This document shows positions 8,137 to 17,022 of a DNA stretch of 64,000 nucleotides, one piece after another (the first letter of the stretch is position 1; every line of letters begins with the position of its first letter). The stretch is taken from contig NZ_CP126170.1 in assembly GCF_033170385.1 (NCBI RefSeq), positions 3,310,001 through 3,374,000 on the forward strand, read 5' to 3'. The notes beneath the pieces are model-generated. The model was not told the origin of the DNA and made no database searches. It saw nothing but the letters and a program-made list of their open reading frames with translations. Position numbers and translations under genes: made by a program. Source of the stretch: Xanthomonas rydalmerensis (lineage in GTDB: Bacteria; Pseudomonadota; Gammaproteobacteria; Xanthomonadales; Xanthomonadaceae).

Positions 8137-10023
8137 TCAAATGCCGCGCACCAGGCGGAAGCCGACGCGCGCGCTGGTGCTGTCCGAATCCTGCATCAGC
8201 CGCCAGGCCGCGCGGGTCTGCTCCGGCGCATTGGCCCAGTTGCCGCCGCGCACCACCCGCGAGCGGCAGCCCGGGTTGTACCAGGCCGCACCATCGGCGG
8301 GCGCACGGCGGTAGCTGGCATGCCAGCAGTCGGCGACCCATTCGCTGAGGTTGCCGGCCATGTCGTGCAGGCCCCAGGCGTTGGCGGAAAAACTGGCCAC
8401 CGGCGCGGGCCCCCAGAACCCGTCGGTGTAGCCGACGAAGGCGTTGCGCCAGTGCCGACCGCTGGGCGAGACGTCGCCGCCGCCGGTGAAGTTGCCGCTG
8501 CCGCGCGGCGGCGTGCCGGCGTTGCCCCAGGGATAGCGGCCGCGGCCGCCGGCGCGCAGGGCGTATTCGAACTCGGCCTCGCTGGGCAGCCGGTAGTGCC
8601 GCCCGGTCTGCTGCGACAGCCAGGCCGCGTAGGCTTCGGCGTCGCGCACGCTGACGTGCATCACCGGGCTGTTGGGCGCCGCCCGCGCGCCCTGGTAATC
8701 GGACTGCCAGTCCACCCCGTTGCGGCGCACGAAGTTGCCACTGCGCTCGTCGTAGACCGTGGAATGGCCACGCCGGGTGGCGCGCGGACGCGCATTGGTC
8801 GCCTCCACGAAGCGGCGGAACTCGGCCACCGTGACCTCGGTGATCGACATGGCGAAACCGCGGTCGAAGCGCACGTAATGCTGCGGCATCTCCGCCGGCG
8901 AGGCGCCGGGTTCGGTCTCGGCCGCGCCCATGCGAAAGCCGCCGTGCGGCACCACGATCATCTGCGGGCCGCGCCCACCGTCGTGCATGCCGTCGGTGAA
9001 CACCTGGCCGGGACGGAAACTGCCGTAATGGGTGGCCAGGTCGATGCGTTCGCGCAGCATCGCCGCCACCGGATCGCCGGGATCGGCGATGCGCAGCACG
9101 TCGCCCAGGCGCTCGCGCGCCGACTTCAACCCGGCCGGTGTGGCCAGATCGCGCAGGCCGGCATCGCGCAAGGCGGCGATGCGCGCCACCCGCACCTGCT
9201 CCACGCGCACGCGCGCATCGCGCACCGTGGGCGCGTCCTCGCGCACCCGCGCCGCACGCGCCAGCCAGCTGCCGGCAGCGGCGAAATCCGAGGCCGCCGC
9301 CGCCGTCTCGGCGCGGCGGATCAGCGCGCTCTCCACCGCCGCCACGCCCTGCCGCGCGCGCGCATCGTCCGCATCCAGCAGCAGCGCCTCGCGGAAATTG
9401 GCCAGGGCGCCGTTGCCGTCCTCGCCCAGGCGGCCACCACGCAGGTCGTCCTCGCCGGCGCGGTTGTAGGCCAGCACCCGCGAGGCGGTCTCCACCCGCT
9501 GCTGCAGGCGCCGCACCGCCGGATCGTCCGCATCCAGCCACAGCGCCACCATCGCGATGCGCGCAGCCTGCTCCAGCGTGCGCTCGGACCGCTCCGGATC
9601 GCCCAGCGCCTGCGCGCCCAGCTGCAGCAGGCGTCGCCGCGCCTTGCGCAGGCCGTCCTGGGCGACGCGATCGTTCGGCGCCAGGCTGCGGATCGCCAGG
9701 TACAGCGGAATCGCCGACTGCGCGTCCTCGAACAGGCGATCGGCGGCCAGCGCGCGCGCCGCCTCGCGCCGCGCCTGCGGCAGGCCGCCGCGGGTCAAGG
9801 TCGGCAACGGCGGCTGCCAGCGCGCCACGGTCTCGGCTGCGTCTTCGCCGCCGATGGTCACGCTGGGCGCCTGCACCGGCCTGGCCGGCGCCGACCGCGC
9901 CGGCACGGCGGCAGCGGCGGCCGCAGGCGCGGGATCGGCGGCCGGCGCCGGCGGCTGCCGCGCACAGCCGACCAGCACTGCCGCCAGCATGCTCCAGACC
10001 ATCACAACGCCGCTGCTGCGCAC
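8137..10023 (-). CDS. SUMF1/PvdO-domain lipoprotein with N-terminal helical region
   Basis: 628 residues. The N-terminus ends in lipobox VLVGC, so it is a lipoprotein. Residues about 50-330 look like an Ala/Arg-rich helical, possibly TPR-like region. From about 340 to the end is a formylglycine-generating-enzyme-like (SUMF1) domain: IVVPHGGFRMGA, ITEVTVAEFRRF, YRLPSEAEFEYALR, GLHDMAGNLSEWVADCW, VVRGGNW and a terminal VGFRLVR. Whether it is catalytic is unclear; many such domains are structural or act like PvdO. The GTG start at 10023 is backed by GGAGGAAAG eight bases upstream; an ATG lies 21 bp inside. It is bracketed by two related palindromic elements. Confidence 0.87.
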   Translation of the reverse strand: MRSSGVVMVWSMLAAVLVGCARQPPAPAADPAPAAAAAAVPARSAPARPVQAPSVTIGGEDAAETVARWQPPLPTLTRGGLPQARREAARALAADRLFEDAQSAIPLYLAIRSLAPNDRVAQDGLRKARRRLLQLGAQALGDPERSERTLEQAARIAMVALWLDADDPAVRRLQQRVETASRVLAYNRAGEDDLRGGRLGEDGNGALANFREALLLDADDARARQGVAAVESALIRRAETAAAASDFAAAGSWLARAARVREDAPTVRDARVRVEQVRVARIAALRDAGLRDLATPAGLKSARERLGDVLRIADPGDPVAAMLRERIDLATHYGSFRPGQVFTDGMHDGGRGPQMIVVPHGGFRMGAAETEPGASPAEMPQHYVRFDRGFAMSITEVTVAEFRRFVEATNARPRATRRGHSTVYDERSGNFVRRNGVDWQSDYQGARAAPNSPVMHVSVRDAEAYAAWLSQQTGRHYRLPSEAEFEYALRAGGRGRYPWGNAGTPPRGSGNFTGGGDVSPSGRHWRNAFVGYTDGFWGPAPVASFSANAWGLHDMAGNLSEWVADCWHASYRRAPADGAAWYNPGCRSRVVRGGNWANAPEQTRAAWRLMQDSDSTSARVGFRLVRGI

Positions 10024-10045
10024 CTTTCCTCCGAACCATGGTCCT

Positions 10046-10145
10046 AGGGCGTGTCACCAATTCCCGAGTATGCCGCGTTGGGCCCGCGCGCCTGTCAGGC
10101 CCAACCCGAAGGGCCGCGATTGCTCGGGGATTGATGACACGCCCT
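10046..10145. mobile_element. MITE-like palindromic element, short copy
   Basis: 100 bp with inverted ends AGGGCGTGTCACCAATTCCC and, inverted from the right, AGGGCGTGTCATCAATCCCC. It shares the terminal motif and the internal CAGGCCCAACCCGAAGGGCC block with the longer element at 7846-8112. It lies upstream of the SUMF1 gene start and of rnd. Confidence 0.75.
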
Positions 10146-10241
10146 TGCGACGCCGCCCCACCCGGCGCGCCGTGCGGCCGGCGGAGCGACGTTAGGCTAT
10201 TCTCGCCTGCCTGAGCAAACCCTGCAGTCAACGGAAATCAC

Positions 10242-11327
10242 GTGCCTTACTGGATCAAGCAACCCGCCGAGCTGAGCGAACGGCTGGCGCAGCGGCCGGC
10301 CCGCATCGGCCTGGATACCGAATTCGTCCGCGAACGGACCTACTGGCCGCAACTGGCGCTGGTGCAGATGGCGGTGGGCGACGACATCCTGCTGATCGAC
10401 CCACTGATCCCGGGCATGCCGCAGGCGCTGGCGCCGTGGCTGAGCGATCCGGGCATCCTCAAGATCATGCACAGCGCCAGCGAAGACCTGGTCGCCTTCA
10501 AGTGCGCCTGCGGCACCCTGCCGCGGCCGCTGTTCGACACCCAGATCGCCGCCGGCCTGGCCGGGCTTGGCGCCGGCATGGGCTACCAGAAGCTGGTGCT
10601 GGAGATCACCGGCGTGCACCTGGCCAAGGGCGAGACCCGCTCGGACTGGCTACGCCGCCCGCTGTCGCCGGCGCAGCTGGAATACGCCGCCGACGACGTG
10701 CGCCATCTGTTCGCGCTGCACGACCACCTGCAGGCGCGGTTGCAGACCCTGCAGCGCAGCGACTGGCTGCACGAGGACGGCGAACGCCTGCTCGGCACCG
10801 TCGAGCACGACGATGGCGAGCGCTGGCCGCACCTGAGCATGCGCTCGGCGCAATTCATGGACCGCCCCGCGCAACTGCGCCTGCTGCGCCTGTTGCGCTG
10901 GCGCGACGCCCAGGCCCGGCACAGCGACAAGCCGCGCAGCTGGATCCTGGACAACGAACTGGCCGCCACCCTGGCGCGGTTCCCGCCACAGGACCAGCCG
11001 GCCATGCTGGCGCTGTTCGACAAGCACCCCAAGGCGCCACGCAAGCTCAGCGATGCGCTGTGGCAGGCGCTGACCACGCCGCTGGCCGACGAAGCCGACG
11101 CGCCGCAGGCGCTGGCCGCCAGCGACGACAACAAGGCAGCGCTGAAGCGACTGCAGGACGCGGTGGCCGCACGCAGCGCCGAACTCGGCCTGCCCGACGG
11201 CCTGCTGGCCTCGCGCAAGCACCTGGAAGCCCTGCTGGAAAGCGCGCAATGGCCCACGCCGCTGGCCGGCTGGCGCCGACGCGAACTGGAGCCGCACCTG
11301 CAGCCGCTGCTCGCCAGCGCACGTTGA
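10242..11327 (+). CDS. rnd: Ribonuclease D
   Basis: 361 residues. A 3'-5' exoribonuclease for tRNA 3'-end maturation. The DEDD exonuclease domain comes first: D25 and E27 in IGLDTEF, the middle Asp in MHSASEDL, and the last Asp in YAADDVRHLF (DEDDy type). It is followed by HRDC-type helical domains to the C-terminus (about 210-361). Translation starts at GTG 10242 (CACGTGCCTTAC); the family normally begins M-x-YWI, as here. It is followed by a bidirectional terminator shared with the converging H-NS gene. Confidence 0.95.
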   Translation: MPYWIKQPAELSERLAQRPARIGLDTEFVRERTYWPQLALVQMAVGDDILLIDPLIPGMPQALAPWLSDPGILKIMHSASEDLVAFKCACGTLPRPLFDTQIAAGLAGLGAGMGYQKLVLEITGVHLAKGETRSDWLRRPLSPAQLEYAADDVRHLFALHDHLQARLQTLQRSDWLHEDGERLLGTVEHDDGERWPHLSMRSAQFMDRPAQLRLLRLLRWRDAQARHSDKPRSWILDNELAATLARFPPQDQPAMLALFDKHPKAPRKLSDALWQALTTPLADEADAPQALAASDDNKAALKRLQDAVAARSAELGLPDGLLASRKHLEALLESAQWPTPLAGWRRRELEPHLQPLLASAR

Positions 11328-11389
11328 ACGCCTGCGGCCGCGCGGCCAGGCCGCGATCGCCCCGCCATGCACGCCCACGCCATCGGGCA

Positions 11390-11421
11390 TAAAAAAAGGC
11401 CAGGAAATCCTGGCCTTTTTT
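11390..11421. terminator. Bidirectional rho-independent terminator between rnd and the H-NS gene
   Basis: AAAAAAAGGCCAGGA-AAT-CCTGGCCTTTTTT type hairpin: a GC-rich stem flanked by A-run and T-run, so it works on both strands. It lies between the convergent rnd and H-NS family genes. Confidence 0.92.
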
Positions 11422-11428
11422 CGTCCGC

Positions 11429-11833
11429 TCAATACTTGACGAGCGGGAACTTCAGATCCGGATGGCGCGCCTTCCATTCGTTGTAGGCGGCGGTGCCTTC
11501 CCAGGCGGCGAACGCCTTCGGCGTGCGGCCGCGGCCGGACCAGGTTTCGCCGGTGTGCGGCAGCTGGTACTTCGGCTTGACCTCGCTGCGGCCACCGGCG
11601 GACTTGCTGCTGGCCGGCTTGGACGCCGCGCTGGTCACGTAGGCCGCGATCTCGTTGCGCTGCTTGGCGCTGAAGAACTCGGCGAACTGCTCCAGCAGCG
11701 ACAGCACGTTGGCGTGCGCCGCATTGGTTTCGCCCTCGCGCGCCTGCCGCTCCTGCTCTTCCAGCTTGCGCATTTCTTCCTGCAGCTTGGCCTTGGCTTC
11801 GGCGATCTGTTGCAAGTTGCGAACTTCCGTCAT
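11429..11833 (-). CDS. H-NS family nucleoid-associated protein
   Basis: 134 residues. N-terminal coiled-coil oligomerisation region (about 1-70, rich in E, K, Q and A), a short linker, then the C-terminal AT-hook-like DNA-binding domain with the family signature: YQLPHTGETWSGRGRTPKAF (about 94-113). Xanthomonas encodes several H-NS-like proteins (the Xrv group), which silence AT-rich and virulence genes; which paralogue this is cannot be decided from sequence alone. The upstream gap (11834-12068) is visibly more AT-rich than the surroundings, as expected for an H-NS-type promoter. Confidence 0.92.
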   Translation of the reverse strand: MTEVRNLQQIAEAKAKLQEEMRKLEEQERQAREGETNAAHANVLSLLEQFAEFFSAKQRNEIAAYVTSAASKPASSKSAGGRSEVKPKYQLPHTGETWSGRGRTPKAFAAWEGTAAYNEWKARHPDLKFPLVKY

Positions 11834-12068
11834 GTGTAAAAGACCCGTCTTTAGTAAAAGGTATGAAGCGGACGGTTTATTTCGTCCGGAACGAAATCAC
11901 CGCGGGAGATTTCGGCCGCCGAGTATATCGACTCAATGCGCGCGCTGTAGACAGAATGCTGAGCGCGTTCCCGCTTCCCTTCGGCCGGCCCCCTGCCCGG
12001 CGCCGGGGATGTTGCATTGCCCCCCTTGGCACGCGGCCCCGTGCCCAGTTACACTACGCGTCTGATGT

Positions 12069-12144
<76 letters not shown>

Positions 12145-12170
12145 TCTTTCCGTCCTCGACGGTGCAACAA

Positions 12171-12204
12171 GGCCAGACAGCCACCAGGCTCTCTGGCCTT
12201 TTTG
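12171..12204 (+). terminator. Terminator downstream of tRNA-Ala
   Basis: GGCCAGA stem pairs with TCTGGCC across a short loop that can itself fold (AGCC/GGCT), followed by TTTTTG. It begins 27 nt after the tRNA CCA end. Confidence 0.85.
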
Positions 12205-12349
12205 TTGGCCGCTCCTGAAGCTGAGCGCATCCGACCAGGACGGTCCGGTCATGCGATGCCCAGTGGCGATGGCGTGATCGGAGGCCCTCGGCTTCCGTAC
12301 TGACGGGGCGGGAAGCGGTCGCAGTGCGCGCTCCCCACCGCATCATCGG

Positions 12350-12532
12350 TCAGTTGTTGTCGTCCTGCGCGGCCTCGTCCTGTCCGGAGCGCGGGCCGCG
12401 CTCGTGCGCCTCGCGCAGCTTCTGGTCTTCCAGGCCGGGCCGCTGCTTGGCGGTATCGTCCTGGGCACGGTCCTGCCGGCCCTCGTGGATGCCCTGCTGC
12501 TTGCCGGACTGGGTGGTCTCGTCTTTTGCCAT
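12350..12532 (-). CDS. Small hydrophilic protein of unknown function
   Basis: 60 residues starting MAKDETTQSGKQQGIHEGRQ, very rich in Q, D, E, K and R, with no hydrophobic core, so probably intrinsically disordered. I chose ATG 12532 over an in-frame GTG three codons upstream because GAGGTG lies at SD distance before it. I do not recognise the family; short disordered proteins of this look are often stress-related, but that is speculation. It sits alone between tRNA-Ala and cheW on the minus strand. Confidence 0.6.
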   Translation of the reverse strand: MAKDETTQSGKQQGIHEGRQDRAQDDTAKQRPGLEDQKLREAHERGPRSGQDEAAQDDNN

Positions 12533-12616
12533 GGTCTGCACCTCGCTGGGGCGGATGCCCGCTCGCCGCCACCCTAGCGAGGCCGCCGTGATGCACGGAT
12601 CACGGCGTGCCAGGCA

Positions 12617-13138
12617 TCACGCCGCCAGCGCGCGTGCGCCGGCCTCGGCGATGTCGTCGCTGCGCAGCAGCCGCGCGCGGTCGAGCAGGATCACCAAGCG
12701 GTCCTCCAGCTTGCCCATGCCCTGCAGCAGGTCGCGGCGGATATCGCTGCCGAAGGCCGGCGGCGCCTCGATCTGCTGTGGCGGCAATTCCAGCACCTCG
12801 TTGACCGCGTCCACCAGCAGGCCGAAGGACTGCGCCGCGCCCCCCTCTTCGCTGGTGGCGGTGGCGATGACGATGCAACTGCGGCGGGTGACCTGGCTGG
12901 GCCCGCGGCCGAGCCGCGACTGCAGATCCACCACCGGCACCACCGCGCCGCGCAGGTTGATCACGCCGCACACGCAGGCCGGCATGGTCGGCACCGGCGT
13001 GGGTGGGCGGTACTCGATGATTTCGTGGATACCGGCGATGTTGAGCCCGAACAGTTCGCGATCCAGTTGAAAGGTCAGGAACTGCCAGGCGTTCTGCTGC
13101 GCGAGCCCGGTGACGGCATCGATGCGATCGTTGTGCAT
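12617..13138 (-). CDS. cheW: Chemotaxis scaffold protein CheW
   Basis: 173 residues. CheW couples receptors to the CheA kinase. The single CheW domain covers most of the protein: WQFLTFQLDRELFGLNIAGI, HEIIEYRPPTPVPTMPACVC, GVINLRGAVVPVVDL and FGLLVDAVNEVLEL are all family hallmarks. It lies 11 bp after the stop of the second chemoreceptor gene, so the three genes form one operon read from a FliA-type promoter upstream. No cheA is in the window, so this CheW must serve a kinase encoded elsewhere. Confidence 0.95.
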   Translation of the reverse strand: MHNDRIDAVTGLAQQNAWQFLTFQLDRELFGLNIAGIHEIIEYRPPTPVPTMPACVCGVINLRGAVVPVVDLQSRLGRGPSQVTRRSCIVIATATSEEGGAAQSFGLLVDAVNEVLELPPQQIEAPPAFGSDIRRDLLQGMGKLEDRLVILLDRARLLRSDDIAEAGARALAA

Positions 13139-13149
13139 GGTCTTCCCCT

Positions 13150-14832
13150 TCAGAAGTTGACGAACTGGCCTTCGTCCGGCGCATCCGCCAGCGCGTAGGC
13201 CGGCACCTGGCGTGCACGCGGGCGCAAGGCCTTGCCGGCGTTGCGCAGCGGGCGCGTGGCCGCCGGCCTGGGCGCCACCGGCGCGGCGCGGCGTGGCGCG
13301 GCCAGGTCCTGCTCGCGGTTGAGGCGGAAGAAGCCCATCGCCTGCTGCAGCGATTCGGCCTGGGTGCTCATCTGTTCGGCGGTCGCCGCCAATTGCTCGG
13401 AGGCCGCCGCGTTCTGCTGCGTGGCCTGGCTGAGCTGGGCCACCGCCAGGTTGATCTGGGTGACGCCGGAGGACTGCTCCTGCGAGGCCGAGGCGATCTC
13501 CTGCACCAGATCCGAGGTCTTCTTGATGCTGGGCACGATGGTGCCGAGCAGGTTGCCGGCGCGATCGGCCAGGCCGACGCTGCTGGCGGCGACCTCGCCG
13601 ATCTCCTGCGCGGCCACCTGGCTGCGCTCGGCCAGCTTGCGCACTTCCGCCGCGACCACGGCGAAACCCTTGCCGTGCTCGCCGGCGCGCGCGGCCTCGA
13701 TCGCCGCGTTCAACGCCAGCAGGTTGGTCTGGTAGGCGATGTCGTCGATGATGCCGATCTTCTGCGCGATCTGCTTCATCGCATGGGTCGAGGCCAGCAC
13801 CGCTTCGCCGCCCTCCACCGCTTCCTTGGCCGCCTGCGCCGACATGCCCTCGGTGACCTTGGCGTTGTCCGTGTTCTGCGCAATGGACGCGGTCATCTGT
13901 TCCAGCGAGGCGCTGGTCTCCTCCACGCCGGAGGCCTGCTCGGTGGCCGCCTGGCTCAGCGACTGCGCGGTGGCGCTGACTTCCTCGGACGAACCGGCCA
14001 GCGATTGCGCGCTGGCGTTGACCTCGCCCACGACATCCGCCAGACGCTCGACCATCGCCTGCAGCGCCACCATCGCGCTGGTGGTGTCGTTGGGGCGGGT
14101 CGGCACCTGCACGGTGAGATCGCCACGCGCGATCCGCGAGGCCACTTCCATCACCGTGCTCGGCTCGCCGCCGAGTTCGCTCATCAGCGAACGCGCGATC
14201 AGAAAACCGATAAACGACGCGCACAGCGCCGCGACCAGACTGCCGACGATCAGGGTGAGGTTGGTGCGCTGCTGCAGCTGCTCCGCCTCGGAGGCGCGCA
14301 CAGCCAGCAGTTCGCTTTCTGCGCGGCGCACTTCGGCCATGCGATCACGCATCGTATCCATGTAGGCCTTGCCCTTGGAGGCACGCACCGCGGCGGCCAA
14401 CGCCTCCATCGTCGCCTGGCCGTCGTTGACGTTCTTGCGCAGCGCGATCTGCGGATGCACTGCCTGGCTGAGCCATTGCGCCTGGGTCTGCTTCAGCGCG
14501 TTCAGGCGCTCCTGCTGCTTGGGATTGTCCGCGGTCAGTTCCTGCGCCGTGCGCAGGTGGCTGTCGAAGCTGGCGACACCGTCGCGATAGGGCTGCAGGA
14601 AGGTGTCCTCGCCGGTCAGCGAGAAGCCGCGCGTGCCGGTCTCGATGTTGATCAGGCTGCTGAGCGCAGCATCGACTTCGGCGATCACCTTGTAGGTGTG
14701 GGTGTTCCAGTAATTGGCCTGCGACAACGCGGAGACGTTGAAGTAAGCGACGCCGGCCAGCGCCAGCAGGATGCACAGGACCACGGCGAAGCCGCCGTAG
14801 AGTTTGGTTGCGACTTTCAGATTCTTCAGCAT
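13150..14832 (-). CDS. Methyl-accepting chemotaxis protein (MCP1)
   Basis: 560 residues. TM1 at about 12-31 ([20 protein letters not shown]); a periplasmic four-helix-type sensor (about 32-190, CHASE3-like with [19 protein letters not shown]); TM2 at about 190-212; HAMP at about 212-265; then the cytoplasmic signalling hairpin with the invariant tip [20 protein letters not shown]. It ends in DEGQFVNF without an NWETF-type CheR/CheB tether. The start [11 protein letters not shown] gives the basic stretch before TM1. The ligand is unknown. It sits 82 bp downstream of MCP2, whose signalling domain is nearly identical, so the pair arose by tandem duplication. Confidence 0.94.
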   Translation of the reverse strand: MLKNLKVATKLYGGFAVVLCILLALAGVAYFNVSALSQANYWNTHTYKVIAEVDAALSSLINIETGTRGFSLTGEDTFLQPYRDGVASFDSHLRTAQELTADNPKQQERLNALKQTQAQWLSQAVHPQIALRKNVNDGQATMEALAAAVRASKGKAYMDTMRDRMAEVRRAESELLAVRASEAEQLQQRTNLTLIVGSLVAALCASFIGFLIARSLMSELGGEPSTVMEVASRIARGDLTVQVPTRPNDTTSAMVALQAMVERLADVVGEVNASAQSLAGSSEEVSATAQSLSQAATEQASGVEETSASLEQMTASIAQNTDNAKVTEGMSAQAAKEAVEGGEAVLASTHAMKQIAQKIGIIDDIAYQTNLLALNAAIEAARAGEHGKGFAVVAAEVRKLAERSQVAAQEIGEVAASSVGLADRAGNLLGTIVPSIKKTSDLVQEIASASQEQSSGVTQINLAVAQLSQATQQNAAASEQLAATAEQMSTQAESLQQAMGFFRLNREQDLAAPRRAAPVAPRPAATRPLRNAGKALRPRARQVPAYALADAPDEGQFVNF

Positions 14833-14914
14833 GGCACTCTCCCGACACTGGGGCAGTTGTGACAACGACATCGACATGGAACTGGCGGCGCGACCTGCGC
14901 CGCCAGGGAATGGA

Positions 14915-16582
14915 TCAGGCGCGGCCCAGCAGCGCTTCGTTGCGGTCGCGATTGCCTGCACCGGGACGGCGCGCGGCCGCGGAGGGCGCACGCGTCGCCC
15001 AGCGCGAGCCGGCCGCACGCAGCGACAGCGGCGCCTCGCCTTCGTCCGGCATATGCGTGGCACGCCGCGTGGCAGCGGACAACTGGAAGAACGCCATGCT
15101 GTCCTGCAACTGCACGGCCTGCGTGCTCATCGATTCGGCGGTGGCCGCCAGCTCTTCGGAGGCGGTCGCGTTCTGCTGGGTGATCTGGCTCAGTTGCACA
15201 ACCGCCACATTGATCTGTGCGACGCCGGAGGACTGCTCCTGCGAGGCGGCGGTGATTTCCTGCACCAGATCCGAAGTCTTCTTGATGCTGGGCACGATGG
15301 TCTCCAGCAGCTGCCCGGCGCGTTCGGCCAGTTCCACGCTGGAGCCGGCCACCTCGCCGATCTCCTGCGCGGCCACCTGGCTACGCTCGGCAAGCTTGCG
15401 CACCTCCGCGGCGACCACGGCGAAGCCCTTGCCGTGCTCGCCGGCACGTGCGGCCTCGATCGCCGCGTTTAGTGCCAGCAGGTTGGTCTGGTAGGCGATG
15501 TCGTCGATGATGCCGATCTTGTCCGCGATCTGCTTCATCGCCGCCACCGTGGCCACCACCGCCTGGCCGCCTTCCAGCGTCTCGCGGGCGGCTTGCGCGG
15601 CCATGCCGTCGGTGACCTTGGCGTTGTCGGTGTTCTGCGCAATGGAAGCGGTCATCTGCTCCAGCGAGGCGCTGGTCTCCTCCACGCCGGCGGCCTGCTC
15701 GGTCGAGGCCTGGCTCAACGACTGCGCGGTGGCGCTGACTTCTTCCGAGGCGCCAGCCAGGCTCTGCGCACTGGCGTTGACCTCGCCGACCACCTGCTGC
15801 AGCTTCTCGACCATGCGCTGCATCGCCAGCAGCAGCTGCGCGGTCTCGTCGCGACCGCGCACGTCGATCGACATGCTCAGGTCGCCCTCGGACAGCGCAT
15901 TGGCCACGCTGACCGCCTTGTCGATCGGCCGGGTCACGCTGCGGCTGATGAACACGCCCAGGCCCACGCCGAGCAGGACGCCGCCGATCACGATGGCCAG
16001 CAGCGTGTGGGTGCTGCTGGCGTAGATCTCGTCGGTGGCGTCGTTGGCCTTGGACGCATTCGCCTCCTTGATCTCGCTCAGTTCCGACATCAGCGCATCC
16101 AGTTCGTCGGAGCTGCTGCGCACGCCCTTGGACAGGTCCGCCAACTGCGCATTGCCTTGCGGCAGCGGCTCGCGCATCACCGAGTCGACGAACTGGCCGC
16201 GCCGCTCCAGATAGGTCTTCCACACCTGGTCGAAGCGGGCCAGCTTGGCCAGCGTGTCCGGGTCGTCGAACGAGGCCCTGGCCTTGTCCATGTGCTCGAC
16301 CACCTTGGCGGTGTACTTGTCGAGGCTGGCGACATGCTTGGCGCGATCTTCCTCCGTGCTGGCCAACTGCAGGTTGGCGCGCGAACGGCCGGCGTTGATC
16401 AGATTGATGTTGGCCTCTTTCAGGTGCGACAGGCCGAGCAACTCGCGCTCGTACAGCACCGTGGCGTAATCGTTGATGCGACCCGAGTTGCGGATGCCGA
16501 TCCAGCCGATACAGGCGCCGATCGCCGCCACGATCAGGAATGCCCCCGTCAGCCTGACCCCGATTTTCATATTGCCCAACAT
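14915..16582 (-). CDS. Methyl-accepting chemotaxis protein (MCP2)
   Basis: 555 residues. TM1 at about 10-29 ([20 protein letters not shown]); a Tar/Tsr-like four-helix periplasmic domain (about 30-188); TM2 at about 188-210 ([19 protein letters not shown]); HAMP; signalling domain with the same hairpin tip as MCP1 and repeated methylation-type segments ([20 protein letters not shown]). First gene of the MCP2-MCP1-cheW operon, with a sigma-28 promoter 136 nt upstream. The periplasmic domain differs from MCP1 whereas the cytoplasmic half is almost the same, indicating duplication followed by sensor divergence. The ligand is unknown. Confidence 0.94.
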   Translation of the reverse strand: MLGNMKIGVRLTGAFLIVAAIGACIGWIGIRNSGRINDYATVLYERELLGLSHLKEANINLINAGRSRANLQLASTEEDRAKHVASLDKYTAKVVEHMDKARASFDDPDTLAKLARFDQVWKTYLERRGQFVDSVMREPLPQGNAQLADLSKGVRSSSDELDALMSELSEIKEANASKANDATDEIYASSTHTLLAIVIGGVLLGVGLGVFISRSVTRPIDKAVSVANALSEGDLSMSIDVRGRDETAQLLLAMQRMVEKLQQVVGEVNASAQSLAGASEEVSATAQSLSQASTEQAAGVEETSASLEQMTASIAQNTDNAKVTDGMAAQAARETLEGGQAVVATVAAMKQIADKIGIIDDIAYQTNLLALNAAIEAARAGEHGKGFAVVAAEVRKLAERSQVAAQEIGEVAGSSVELAERAGQLLETIVPSIKKTSDLVQEITAASQEQSSGVAQINVAVVQLSQITQQNATASEELAATAESMSTQAVQLQDSMAFFQLSAATRRATHMPDEGEAPLSLRAAGSRWATRAPSAAARRPGAGNRDRNEALLGRA

Positions 16583-17022
16583 GGTGTACCTCGATTCTTT
16601 GTCTGCGTCCGGTTGCGCCAGCAGCGCTTCCGGCCGTCTTCCGCAGCGCCCCGCGGAGTGGACACACTCGCTCGTTCGTGAGCGAGGACGCTGCGCCGCA
16701 ACGTCTGTGCGTGAGAGCTATCGGCGTCATTGATGGCGCCTTTAAAAGGCGTGAAAACTGCAGAATTCCGCATATCGGCCGCACGGCGGCGGCGCTGACT
16801 GAATGCGCAACAGGCGTTGCGCCGCAGCACTCGACGCATGTGAAGAAGCTCGCCGGGCGCCGACGGCGTGGATGCCGCAGTTTTTCTGCAATGGCAGATG
16901 ACCCCTGTTTTGCACCAAGGGCGAAGTGGGATGCCAACCCCTTTAATTTGTAGACAGAATGTGAAAGCAGCGCCGATATGCCCGCCATCGCCGTGCGCGA
17001 GCGCGTCCATGGCCCAGCGCCT
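16583..17022. other. Intergenic region between lhr and the chemotaxis operon (440 bp)
   Basis: It contains the FliA promoter and the 5' untranslated region of the MCP2 operon. The rest (about 16745-17022) lies directly 3' of lhr. I see no gene and no strong U-tract terminator for lhr. Confidence 0.6.
16718..16744 (-). promoter_or_regulatory. Sigma-28 (FliA) promoter for the MCP2-MCP1-cheW operon
   Basis: Minus strand: TAAA (16741-16744), a 15-nt spacer (16726-16740), then GCCGATAG (16718-16725). The consensus is TAAA-N15-GCCGATAA, so only the last base differs. The predicted start is about 125-130 nt before the MCP2 ATG. It ties chemoreceptor expression to flagellar assembly. Confidence 0.9.

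Noticed and set aside
6902..10231. 1109-residue minus-strand frame spanning the M48 gene and beyond
   Set aside because: Only the last about 303 residues (from 7813) resemble a protein; the upstream part is an out-of-frame reading of the SUMF1 gene and the palindromic element.
12600..13217. Alternative minus-strand frame overlapping cheW
   Set aside because: CheW in the other frame has full-length family similarity; this is a shadow.
13393..14862. 489-residue plus-strand frame opposite MCP1
   Set aside because: Shadow of the chemoreceptor coding region; no recognisable domain.
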